From contig SIJG01000109.1 of assembly GCA_023374025.1 (NCBI GenBank), positions 373,670-437,669 on the forward strand: 64,000 nt of DNA, in the 5' to 3' direction. This DNA comes from Heterodera schachtii. Its lineage: Eukaryota > Nematoda > Chromadorea > Rhabditida > Heteroderidae. Positions 47,564 through 57,671 of this stretch are shown piece by piece (the stretch's first letter is position 1; every line of letters starts with the position of its first letter). The position numbers and the translations under genes were made by a program. The notes below the pieces were generated by a model that saw nothing but the letters and a program-made list of their open reading frames with translations, did no database searches and was not told the origin of the DNA.

Positions 47564-47662
47564 TTAAATTTAAATGAAAAATATGATTGGTTTTACACCA
47601 ATTACAGTAGCCCCCGCCTCTACATTTGGTTCAAATTACGATAGTTTCCTCCCAATAGTTGA

Positions 47663-47842
47663 CCGGGTTACGGTAATCCCTCAGCCCACAATAGTCGTCC
47701 GGGTTACGGTAATCCCCCAGCCCACAATAGTCGTCCGGGTTACGGTAATCCCTCAGCCCACAATAGTCGTCCGGATTACGGTAGTCTCCCTGCCCATAAT
47801 AGTCGTCCGGATTACGGTAATCCCCCCTTCCCAGTTTTTCCA
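47663..47842 (+). repeat. 36-bp tandem repeat, five copies
   Basis: Unit CCGGGTTACGGTAATCCCTC followed by AGCCCACAATAGTCGT, starting at 47663, 47699, 47735, 47771 and 47807. The units are adjacent with no spacers. The Val/Ile/Pro repeat frames it yields are compositional. Confidence 0.95.
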
Positions 47843-47934
47843 AATTGAGGTAGACCCCCACCACAAGCGAATTATTAAACTTTAAAATTAATTTTAATAA
47901 AATCTAAATTATTTAAATAATTTCTCAGGAGTGA

Positions 47935-48265
47935 AAACTCCAAAAAAAAATGCCAGAATGGCGATCACTTTTTCCCGAATAACTGTAGACCCCCCCCCCC
48001 TTAAACTTTCTTTTTTCAGGGTTACGGTAGCCCATTAAAATATTTTCAGTTTGGTTCAGGAATGAAATTCCAAAAAAAAAAAAGAATCCAGAATGGCTAT
48101 CACATTTTCTCAAATAAGATAGCCCCACCCCCTCAAACTTTTTTTCAGGGTTACGGTAGCCCATTAAAATATTTTCAGTTTGGTTCAGGAATGAAATTCC
48201 AAAAAAAAAAAGAATCCAGAATGGCAATCAAATTTTAGACACCCCTAAACTTTTTTTCTGGGAAC
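47935..48265 (+). repeat. About 129-bp tandem repeat, 2-3 copies
   Basis: The repeated block has GGGTTACGGTAGCCC (48019 and 48148), AATATTTTCAGTTTGGTTCA, a poly-A run, then GAATCCAGAATGGC. The third copy is truncated. Confidence 0.85.
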
Positions 48266-48399
48266 GGTATCCCCCTTTCCCCACCTGCACACCATGACGA
48301 TAAATGGACGCCAGCTGTTTTTGCAATTGTTGTTTAAATTATTTATTTAATTAAAATAATTCAATATTAATCCGCGCAATTTAAAAATATTAAAAAAAA

Positions 48400-48774
48400 C
48401 ACGCAAAAATGGCGAACGCCTCCCCTCCCTTCCACACCATTATAATCAATGGAATGTCATTATTGGAACATTATCCCTTTACCGCTCCCCTCCCCCCCCT
48501 TCCATCCACCTTTTTCTTTACTTTGTTTTCGCTTCTCCCCTCCCTCGTCTTTGCCTCCCTTGCGGGCACTCCCCAAAATGACGCCATATTCAGCGCTCAA
48601 ATGCCCTACTACTCTTTCGCATTCTTTTCTCTCTCTCTCTCTCCATTCCACACTGTCTCATCTTCTGTCCACTCAGCACAACAGCCCCTCCCCCACCGCT
48701 GACCATCTTCCCCCCCCCCCACGGGCACTCGCTTGAAGCGTTCTCTCTCAGTTTCCTTACTCTCTCGCTCTGTC

Positions 48775-48813
<39 letters not shown>

Positions 48814-49290
48814 CATTCCCACTATCGCATCTTCTGTCCACTCAGCACAACACCCCCCCCCCCACCGCTGACCGACTTTTTCTCTCCCCTCCCCCGCGCC
48901 CTTTCGACACATTCTAATTATCCCCCTCCCTCACCCCTCCGAACAGAGATCAACAATGATCACCCCTCTCACACCTTTTCGATTCAATCACTTCGCGCAC
49001 TTACCCCTAATCACCCCATAAATTCGCGCACTCACCCCCCTAATCATCCATGAAAAACTCGCGCACTCCCCCTTAATTAACCCCCCTCGCGCACTTACCC
49101 TCCTTACTCATGAAAAATTCACGCACTCCAACCCCCCCCCCCCCCCCTTAATTAACCCCCTCCCTTAATTAACCCCTCCCCCCTCCCCATGATTAATTAG
49201 CACCCCTCCCCCGAAACCTATTAATTATCAGCTGCCCCCCCCCATGATTAATTAGGTCGGCAAGATCAAAGGGACCCCCCTCCCGAAAAA
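48400..49290 (+). repeat. C-rich and CT-rich low-complexity block
   Basis: (CT)n runs occur at about 48627-48645 and 48779-48816. A segment containing TCTTCTGTCCACTCAGCACA is duplicated 169 bp apart (48661 and 48830). From 49030, C8-C15 runs alternate with TTAATTAA and CATGATTAATTAG. The Pro/Ser/Leu-rich frames have no protein features. Confidence 0.8.
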
Positions 49291-49540
49291 AGCAATTAAT
49301 CATTTTCACACGTGACGATGAAAGCTGGAGGATAACTACTGCCGTCAAATTATGGTCTCAAGATAGCAGAAGTAGAATATACTCATTAGAACACATTAAA
49401 AGAATCACTCAAGAGGCCAATACTTCGCCCAGGCTCGCATCAATTCTTTAAAAATATCTCCGTCACATTTCTTAAACATTTGAGCGATTTTATGCAATAA
49501 GTAAATTTTGTCAAAAAATTAATTTTCGACTTTTGATGAA

Positions 49541-49742
49541 ATCGGGTTCGGGGTTCGGAATTGGGCCAAACAGATGTCAGAATCGGTTTTCCCGACCCTG
49601 AATCCCCTAAAACAAGGTTATCTCAAAAAAAGTGATTTTGTTGAAAAATGGATTCTTACTTTTTGTTCGAGTCCGGGTTCAGGGTTCGAATTGGGCCAAA
49701 ATGGATGCCCGAATCGGGCTTCCGGACCCTGAAAACCCTAAA
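49541..49742 (+). repeat. Two-copy repeat with GGGTTCGG motifs
   Basis: Two copies about 128 bp apart of a block running from GGGTTCGGGGTTCGGAATTG to GACCCTGAAAACCCTA. The reverse complement of each end starts TAGGG, so these may be termini of another GC-motif transposon family. Confidence 0.6.
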
Positions 49743-50199
49743 AAAAGTTTATTAAAATTTTTTTTTAATCTGGACAAATAACCGTCAAGTACCAAAAATT
49801 CTTAGATTAATTTATTTATCTTATGAAACATTGTGATTAAATGAAGAAAGTTTTGATGCTTTCTCTAGAAATGATGAAATTAATCCAAGTTGCAATGTTT
49901 TATCTAGAAATAGATGAAATTAATCCAAGAGAAAAGTTCGAAGAGTCCTAAAAATAATGCCAAAATATTTAATATTTTACGGGCTTTGGCAATTTTTCAA
50001 ATTTCCACTAACACATTTCCGAGAGCACATGTCTCCGTGCTTTGTCCAAATTGTGCATTGACTCTAATTATCTTGCAATATTTCATTTTGCTAAATTTTT
50101 TTATTCATGAATTAATGTGGTTCATCACGGGAAAAAAAATTTGAAAATTAAATTATTATTTTCTTTAGAAATAATGTATTAAAAGGAAGGAATTTTTGA

Positions 50200-50478
50200 G
50201 AAAATGGCGATTAAATGAAAGTGCCAAATGGGAAAAGAAGACCGAATAATTCATATAACTGAAAAAGAAAAAATATATAAACCAGAAGAATCAACATTAT
50301 GAGTAAAAAAGGAATCTTTATGTAAATGGCGACGAAATGAAAGTGCCAAATGGGAAAAGAAGACCGAATAATTCTCAATGCAAAATGAATTGGAAATAGG
50401 AAGCGATCAGCAGAAGTGCCCGGATTTTGTGGACAATCAAAAAATTATGAAAATGGCGACGAAATGAAAGTGCCAAAT
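50200..50478 (+). repeat. About 125-bp tandem repeat
   Basis: Three occurrences (about 50202, 50325 and 50454) of AAATGGCGACGAAATGAAAG followed by TGCCAAATGGGAAAAGAAGA; the last is truncated where it meets the 3' end of the coding-like region. Confidence 0.8.
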
Positions 50479-50872
50479 TTATAATAATATACTTTTTTCA
50501 GGGAGAATAATTTTCTATTTTCATTTTCTGTTTCTTTTGCTTTTTCCAGTTTTGACTCTTCTTCTCTGACATTTTCTTTTGTATTTTCACACAGTTTTTT
50601 CATTTTTTGCTCAAATTCTTTTCGAAGGTTGGCAATTTCAATTTCATTTTTATTTGATGACTTTTCCCCACTTTTCTCCTCTTTCATTTCGTTGTTGAAT
50701 TCTTCTTCATTTACCAATTCCAAATTTTCCAATTCATTTTCATCTTTTTTCCAAAAATATTTCGAATGATAATTCAACGCACTGACAACTTTCAAAATAC
50801 AGTCCGGAAAATCACCAATAAATATTGGCTTCACCAATGGTGGCAATTGTTTCGACACTTTTGGATTTTTAG
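50445..50872 (-). CDS. Coiled-coil protein, 3' exon(s), partial
   Basis: An open minus-strand frame of about 140 codons without an ATG; a stop lies just upstream and an AG at about 50872 could be a splice acceptor. It begins with a Pro/Phe/Ile segment (LPPLVKPIFIGDFPDCIL, then KVVSALNYHSKYFWKK) and then becomes a Glu/Lys/Asn-rich coiled coil. The last residues run into the 125-bp repeat, so the true exon may end earlier at a GT near AAAAAAG|TATATT. I do not recognise the family. It lies downstream of, and on the same strand as, the repeat-containing gene at 52.4-53.7 kb. Confidence 0.45.
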
Positions 50873-50934
50873 CTTAATAAATTATTATATATATATATAT
50901 ATTTTGTACAAATCGATGCTGTGAACTGTGTTTG

Positions 50935-51100
50935 GCTTTAGGAAAGGAGAAGAAAGGGAGAGAAGAGGAAAAAGATAGCGAGATAGAGAAGTGGAGAGAG
51001 ATATGAAGAGTAAAAAAGAAAGAAAAATGGCGAGAAAGAGACAGATAAAGAGGGAGAGGGGAGGGGAGGAAAGAGAGCGAGATAGAGAAGTGATAGAGTC
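50935..51100 (+). repeat. (GA)-rich tract
   Basis: Purine-rich low-complexity sequence with GAGAGA and GATAGAGAAG phrases. A similar tract follows at 51720-51900, and a shorter one at 52300-52370. Confidence 0.85.
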
Positions 51101-51254
51101 ATTTTTTTATTAAAGCATTAAAATGCATGTACAGGTGGGTTAAAGAATGATATTTTGGTGGTTCTGATTCGAATCAAATGAAAATATTTGAAGTATTCGA
51201 GAGGGGTCGAAAATCTTTAATTTTTTTAAATGCACGATTATTTTAGGTTAGGCA

Positions 51255-51633
51255 AAATGGTTGACCTGGGAGGGAAAATCGAACCCTCGACCTCTCTGGT
51301 GCGGCGATCGGTTTCCCATCAGGGCTGCACGCAACTGGATTTGCAATTACGGAAATCCGTAATCCGTAATTACGGCGATTTTCTCAGTTACGGAAATCCG
51401 TAATCCGTAATTACGGCGATTTTCTCCGTTACGGAAATCCGTAATCCGTAATTACGGGGGTAATCCAAAAGTCAAATTACGGATCAAAATTATGAAAAAT
51501 CCCAAAAATCCGTAACCCGTAATCCGTAACTCCAAAACCCCGTAATTTCCGTAATCCGCAATCCGTAATTGCGTGCAGCCCTGCTTCCCATCCAAAGCAG
51601 TGCTCTTACCCTCTGAGCTACCATACCATCGCA
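51255..51633 (-). pseudogene. tRNA-like sequence split by a MITE
   Basis: On the minus strand the 5' half (51584-51633) has a clear A box and D arm, TGGTAGCTCAGAGGGTAAGA, and then an anticodon-arm-like GCACTGCTTTGGAT. The 3' half (51255-51319) has the B-box-like GTCGAGGGTTCGATT. Between them lies a complete miniature transposon with its target duplication. Without the insert the two parts would sit at normal tRNA spacing with an enlarged variable region. It is either a tRNA gene relic or, given the imperfect T loop and trailing sequence, a tRNA-derived SINE. Confidence 0.6.
51320..51583. mobile_element. 264-bp hAT-like MITE in tRNA-like sequence
   Basis: Perfect 15-bp terminal inverted repeats (CAGGGCTGCACGCAA). 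The flanking 8-mers are TTTCCCAT and CTTCCCAT, an 8-bp target duplication with one mismatch. The interior is packed with the palindromic motif TTACGGAAATCCGTAATCCG in both orientations. No coding capacity. Its boundaries are certain. Confidence 0.9.
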
Positions 51634-51913
51634 TCAGCCCTTCCCTATTATGAATGTTTTGCATCCGTTTTTAAGCGTTTTATCCATCCGCTGGCTTATT
51701 CCTTACATTATGGTATGTAAGGATGAGGAATTGAGAGAGAGAAATGCAGAGGTTGAGAGAGAGGAATGAAAAGTGAAAGAAAGGAGAAAACTAATAAGGT
51801 AACGAGATAGCAAGATACAGAAATGGAGAGAGATAGCGAGAAAGAAGGAAAGAGAGAGAGAGATGAGCGAGATATAAGAAACATATAGAGAAGGTGAAAA
51901 GGGTGCTATGTCA

Positions 51914-52288
51914 TTATTTAAAAACCATCATTATGTGCGTTATTTAAAAAACCAAAATAAAATTGTTTGCTTATAACTTTGCCTTAAAAAGACCAAATTC
52001 CATGATATCATTTGATAGCCTAAGTGTTCTCTATCAGTCTGCAAAATTTCAAAAAATTTCGTTAAGTTTAAAAAAAGTAAGGCCAAAAATGTTAGAAAAT
52101 CAAGGTTTTTTGCGTTCCTCGAGGTATAACTTTTTTGAAATTTAACGAAAATTTTTGAAATTTTGTAGACTTATAGAGAACACTTAGGGCTATCAAATGA
52201 TATCAAGAATTAAAAATTTGGTTGTTTTTGAGCAAAGTTATAAATAATTTTTCGACAAAAATTTTCATAATGATGGTTTTTTAAATAA
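51914..52288. mobile_element. 375-bp foldback (long inverted repeat)
   Basis: Nearly the whole segment is two inverted arms. The outer ends share TTATTTAAAAACCATCATTA, and further in both arms share GATATCATTTGATAGCC and AAGTGTTCTCTAT. A short centre near 52085-52135 separates them. The transcript would form a long hairpin. No target duplication or protein was found. Confidence 0.8.
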
Positions 52289-52445
52289 CGGCTCCGCCCC
52301 GGTGAAAAGGATAGAGAAAAAAAGATGAGTATATGGTGAGAAAGAAAAGGAAGAGAAGAGAGAAGACTGTAAGGCAGAACTAATTAAATTCATTATCAAT
52401 TTTTAATTATTTCAAAATAATAATAAATGAAAAGCTTGAAAAATT

Positions 52446-53671
52446 CTAAAAACCTTCAGCATACAACCGGAATAAATATTCATATAAAATGTCCAAGTAT
52501 TTGCGATATTTTCGGCATTTTTCTTCAAATTCCTCCCCAATTTGGTCACATTGCCAATTCTCTCTCATCAAATACATAACGCCAAGATGGGCTTCAAATG
52601 TTTGCGTCCAATGCTTTTCAATTTTCTCAATTTTGCAAATTCCAGCCGCAATCAGGAAATAATTATATTTATCAATATTTTCATTCTCTTTTACACGATA
52701 TAAGTAATTTGAATATTCTTTGGCCATCTTAAAAAATTTCTCAGAATTTGTCGCTTGTCCTTTAATATATGCAGAAAATAAAGCATCATAAATCTAAATT
52801 TTGAATTCTATTATTATTTGAATGTAAAGTCTCACCCAATTAAATTGATCATGGAAGTTCGACTCCATAAGCATTTGATGTTTGTCATATTTTATATATT
52901 GGTCATAATTTATACAATTGGCTTTTTTTGCACATTCATCCGCTTTTTCAAATATTTCCCCCAAATTTTCTTTAAATCTTTGTTGAATTATTTCATCAAC
53001 AATTTCATTTGTTTGCCATTCATTCGCTGTGTCAATTGCCAATTGCAAAATCATTTCATTAATTGGCATTTTTTGTTCATTTTTGTTTTTTATTTCATAT
53101 TTCAATCTCTTCTGGTTTAACAATTTTGGTTCAAAATTGTCATCCAAATTGAATAAATTATTTAATTTATATTCATATTCTTCTCCCACGTTTTTATAAA
53201 ATAAAATTGCGAAATACTGGCCAAGCAAAACACCGCATAAATTATTGGCCCTTCAATTTCAATTTCCCTTTTAAATACAAATTTTGGCTTCACTGTGGGA
53301 ATTCCGGCATATTTTCTGATCAAATATTCGTACAAAATGTCAAAATATTTACGATATTTTTGGCATTCTGTCCGTTCAAATTCTTCAAATTTCTCCCCAA
53401 TTTTATCACATTTCCAATTCTTTCTCATGTAATGCATAATGCCAAGGTGTTTCTCATTTTTTTTCACAGAATATTCACTGATTTGAATTTGCTGATGGCC
53501 TTTCATAACTGCAATTAGCATATTGTCCTCAACCTAATTAATTAAAATGGATTAGTAAATTAATAACCTAATTAATAAACCCACCAATGGAATAGCACTT
53601 GAAAATGGATTTAAAAAATGATGAGAAACAAACATAATAAAAGGAATTTTAGAAAAAGTATTAAACATCAT
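52446..53671 (-). CDS. Candidate secreted protein with internal repeat
   Basis: My model has four exons: 53671-53585, 53533-53279, 53216-52836 and 52793-52446, about 356 residues. The introns (51, 62 and 42 nt) all begin GT, end AG and fall in phase 0. The 62-nt intron is the least certain: without it a one-base frameshift would be needed near 53205. The N-terminus MMFNTFSKIPFIMFVSHHFL has a hydrophobic core compatible with a signal peptide. A repeat occurs twice: HLGIMHYMRKNWKCDKIGEK with YRKYFDILYEYLIRKYAG, and HLGVMYLMRENWQCDQIGEE with YRKYLDILYEYLFRLYAE at the C-terminus. The family is unknown. A fragment of a related sequence lies at 54770-54822. Confidence 0.6.
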
Positions 53672-53960
53672 TTTGTTTTTCTGTTTTAATTAAATTATCA
53701 AATAAAAATAAAAACATATTTAATATTAATTTATTACTATCCCTACTTAAGACAATTATTTATATTAAATAATGATGTAATTATTTAGAAAATGGGTAAA
53801 TGCTTTCAGTTTTCAAATTGAGTAAAGTTAATTATTAAAAATGATAAAAAATGGCAAATCACACTGCCTTTTAAACGGAGTAAAAATTGGGTTTGAAATA
53901 GTGAATGATCATCAGTATAACTTTTTGAGTAGTCTTACCCAAAATTTTTATTTTTAATAT
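53672..53960. other. AT-rich sequence upstream of the repeat gene
   Basis: Presumed 5' flank of the minus-strand gene. No promoter element can be assigned. Confidence 0.4.
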
Positions 53961-54365
53961 TGTATATTACCTTAAGTAATGATGCAATTAAACTAGTGAT
54001 TTATCATCAGTAGGAATATCCAGATATATTTTTTACATTATGTAAAATAATGATGCAAATATTTAAAATGTTGATTGATCATCAGTAGGATTATCCAAAC
54101 CTATTTCTACTTCATATAATTTGCATATTATATTAAATACTGACGTAAATATTTAAAATTTGATTGATCGTCAGTAGGATTATCCAAACCTATTTCTACT
54201 TCATATAATTTGCATATTATATTAAATACTGACGTAAATATTTAAAATTTTGATTGATCATCAGTAGGATTATCCAAACCTATTTCTACTTCATATAATT
54301 TGCATATTATATTAAATAATGACGCAAATATTTAAAATGTTGAAGGATCATCAGTAGAATTACCT
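53961..54365 (+). repeat. About 90-bp tandem repeat
   Basis: Anchors TGACGTAAATATTTAAAA or TGATGCAAATATTTAAAA lie at 54051, 54141, 54230 and 54320, each followed by TTGATTGATCATCAGTAGGA. Shorter, diverged copies extend left to about 53770. Confidence 0.9.
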
Positions 54366-54762
54366 TAATTTATTTATGCCTAAAATATTTAAATATATTT
54401 AAAAAATGCCAAAAATTTTCGAAGTTATTGGAAAAACCTAAATAAGTATTTATGCAAATTGAATTTAAAAAAAGAAAAAAATGCAATGCAAAAATAATAT
54501 AATAATTTATATGCAAGCGAGTGATTTTATTAATATATTTTTTGTAGAATGCTTATTAAAGAGACACTCACTCTTGATAATAAAAATAACTAATATATTC
54601 ATTAATTTTCAAATTGTTTTTAAAATTTATAATCGACCCTAATGATTGTTTTTAATAAGGTCCATTTTCCAATTTGGAGAGAGCAATTGGGAAACATTGG
54701 GGAGAAGGGAACAATCACATACTCCCGAAGCATGGACCCTTTCTCTAATTTTTCTTCACAAT

Positions 54763-56874
54763 TTAACTTTGATTGTTTGTGCCATTCACTCGCTGTGTCA
54801 ATTGCCAATTCAAAATCATCTCAAGAATGAACTTTCTTCCGTAGATCATTTTGTGAAATTTTCGCACTGCGAAAATCAAAGCCAATCCCTCTTTTTCGAT
54901 TTGGGAATAATTTCTTTCAGCGGGTGTCAAAGAAGATGAGGCATGTTCGATGGCCTTAATTGCTCCGTTTGGAAATCGGTGGTAAATGACTGCGCCGATT
55001 CCATGTTCTGAGGCGTCAGCTGCCACGATGATTTCCAGTTTTGGGTCGTAATGCGTTAGAAGCAAATCAGAGGATAAAATTTCCTTGATTTTTATGAATG
55101 CTTCTTGGCATTCTTTGCTCCAGTCCCAGTCTTTGTCTTTCTTCAGAAGTTCATCCAATGGTTGTCGGACGAATCGCATGTTTTTCACAAATTGTTGGTA
55201 ATGGTTCACCATTCCGAGAAACGTGCGAAGTGACGGGACATCATTTGGTGCTGGCATATTTGCTATTGCCGCAATTTTGCTTGGGTCGGGTCGTCTTCCA
55301 TCCTTGTCGATGATTTGGCCAAGATACTTGATTTGTTCTTGGAAAAACGAACATTTGTCCATTTTGACCCGAAATCCCCAGCTTTGGATTCGATCGAACA
55401 CTTTTTCCAGATTTTGAAAGTGCTCGTCTTTTGTTTTGCTGACAATTATGATGTCGTCAAGGTACGCCGTCGCGAACTCGAGCCCGGCCAGGAGTTTATC
55501 CATGAGGGATTGAAAAATTCCTGGTGCCGTCTTCACACCGAATGGCAATCTGTTGAATTGGTAATAGCCACGGTGGGTTGCGATGGTGCATAGCTTTTTT
55601 GCTTCAGCAGTCAACTCAATTTGCAGGTAGGCATCTTTTAAGTCCACCTGAGAGAAGACTTTTCCACCATTCAACGTCGCAAAAATGTCATTTGGCAACG
55701 GAAGTGGGTGCTGATGGTCAAATAGAGCATTGTTGAGGCCCGTCGAATAGTCGATGCACATTCGGGCTGATCCGTCGGCTTTTTTCACGATGAGAATCGG
55801 TGCCGCCCAATCCGTGTGCTCAACTTTCGTGATGATTTTTAGGCTCTCCAACCTTTCAAGCTCTTTCTCTACAACTTCTCGTGAGTTGTGAGGCACCGGC
55901 CTTGCCTTTCTGAAAATTGGCTGTGCGTCCGGTTTTAGGATCAAATTTGCTTTTGCCTTTGTGCAAAATCCGAGTTCTTCTTTGAACACGTCGGGGAAAG
56001 CTTTTTTCAGCTTGGTGAGGTATTCGTTGACCTCTGTGCCTTTTGGTCGGCTTGGAGCAATGTCCTTTTTACCGCCTTTGCACATATTCACCATTTTTGA
56101 GGAAATCTTTTCCTTCAATTCGTCGAGCAGCCCAAATGCGTCCATTGTTTGAATAGACAGCAAATTTAGGGAATCTTTGCCGGCCACATAAAACTCTTGT
56201 TCAACATTCATTCCGTTGAATTCGAATGTGCCGGTCCCTTTTCCGATGAAGCTTCTTGTGCTTCCATCGTAAAGCACTGCCTTTTCTTTGCAGGTCTTTA
56301 TTTTTGGGCTGCCGATCAATTTGTATGTCATTTCGTTTATGACATTAACTTCTGCACCGCTGTCGAGGACAAATTCGATGACTTTGCCTTGAAAAGAGAC
56401 TTTGACCCTTAGCAATGTTGACTTCGTTGTCGGTTTTGCTGCGGTGCCAATGTTGACTGTCACTATGTGGACGTTGCCAACATTTTTCTTGAGCCAACTT
56501 TTGGCATTCTTTTTGCGCCATTCTTGCACTGCTTCACAACGTGACTCAATGTGTCCGTTTTGTGAGCACTTTCGGCATTTGTAGCCTTTCTGCGGGCAAG
56601 CTGCGTGGTGATGGTTCGTTTGACCGCACCTCCAGCATTTTTGTTGCTCCGTCTTTGTGCATTGTTGGCCTTTGGGTCTCTCATATTTCGGCTTTTCTCG
56701 CTTTGGATGGACTGCATTCAAAGCATGATTTCGTTGACCTCCGCCTGACGAAGACTCGATGACTTTGGCCTCCGCAATGGTCGTCATGAAATTCATGCAA
56801 ACCTCCACCACCGCATCATACGTGATGTTGTCTCCATCCGCGGTCAATTTTGACAGAATTCGTTGCCTTAACAC
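54763..56874 (-). pseudogene. Gypsy element 2 pol, truncated in RNase H
   Basis: A 703-codon frame. Zinc knuckles lie at about 80-93 (CWRCGQTNHHHAAC) and 100-113 (CRKCSQNGHIESRC). The protease has canonical DSGA at 171-174. Reverse transcriptase spans about 325-500 with YLDD at 471-474. RNase H begins around 620 (AADASEHGIGA) and is cut off after YGRKFIL near residue 684. The last 19 residues are encoded by foreign sequence related to the neighbouring gene. There is no integrase, so it is non-autonomous. The frame's first codons lie downstream of a frame change; gag begins in the separate frame at 57340. Confidence 0.9.
54770..54822 (-). pseudogene. Fragment related to the 52.4-53.7 kb gene
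   Basis: The minus strand reads GAGATGATTTTGAATTGGCA then ATTGACACAGCGAGTGAATG, matching the segment near 53050 of the repeat gene (GAAATGATTTTGCAATTGGC and on) with a missing base and a few changes. It abuts the truncated gypsy RNase H directly, so the element's open frame reads out of register into it. Confidence 0.7.
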
Positions 56875-56959
56875 CGCATCGCCGTGCGATTGAGCGCTGT
56901 CAGCAACATCAGGACATAGAACTGTTGCTCTTTTAAGTCGCTGAATTTGAAATCTGTGA

Positions 56960-57340
56960 TCAGGCGCTTGTGCCGGTTGACAAAAGATCGGAGTCCTCTC
57001 CCTCCCCTTTGCGGGCGATCAAGCACTCAAATCGGTCGATGAAGATCGATTGAGGCTTGGCGAACAGCTTCTCAAGCTTTTTGACTGTTGTGTCTAAGCT
57101 GAAACTTGTCACGGGCTCCGGCAGACAGAATTTGGTGTATTCGCTGAATGCCGCCTCGGAGAGCTTGTTCATAATCGCCTTAACCTTGACAGCGTCCGAT
57201 GCGTTTGGAGACACGCAATCGATTGCGAATTGTGCGCGCTTTAGCCATTCGCTTATTCGAGATTTGTCATCACTCGGCTCGAAGATGGCCACATCCGGCA
57301 GTGTGAGCTTCAAAAGCTCTTGTGCCGTCGGTTGTGCCAT
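56960..57340 (-). pseudogene. Gypsy element 2 gag N-terminus
   Basis: From ATG at 57340, 126 codons. The gypsy Gag pattern is visible as VAIFEPSDDKSRISEWLKRA and, further on, KLEKLFAKPQSIFIDRFECL. The frame then fails near 57000. Gag-like sequence continues in another frame (DFKFSDLKEQQFYVLMLLTA) to about 56890, and then in the pol frame, so two small indels have broken the gene. Confidence 0.8.
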
Positions 57341-57649
57341 TCTTTTGGTTGTTCACCACACTATTGATAACAGCGCCTGGATGCTATCAGTGTGGGTGCG
57401 CGTGGTTGAGCTAAATTTTTGTCGCCTAGACAAATAAGTAGCAGCGCAAAATTTTTCTTTCACACTAAAAGCTGAAAGCTTTCTAGCGGAATGCCGATTC
57501 TTCTGCTAACAGCGCCAAGCTGTATAGCAGGGATGACAAATTGTTGAAAAGTTGCGGTGGTTGTTGACTTCTCTTTGAGTCAACAAATTGTTGAATTGCT
57601 GCTAAAAGCTGCAATTTTATTTGTCCTCCTCTTTTTTTTTTGTTCTGCT

Positions 57650-57671
57650 TCCGAACGGGCGTCGCCAATTT
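57650..57671 (-). promoter_or_regulatory. Primer-binding site of gypsy element 2
   Basis: Next to the LTR the minus strand reads AAATTGGCGACGCCCGTTCG. ATTGGCGACGCC is shared with element 1. Confidence 0.7.

Noticed and set aside
47663..47842. CRISPR-like array
   Set aside because: Units are directly adjacent with no unique spacers, and the window is eukaryotic.
52794..53520. Plus-strand frames opposite the repeat gene
   Set aside because: Phe/Ile-rich antisense of the minus-strand exons.
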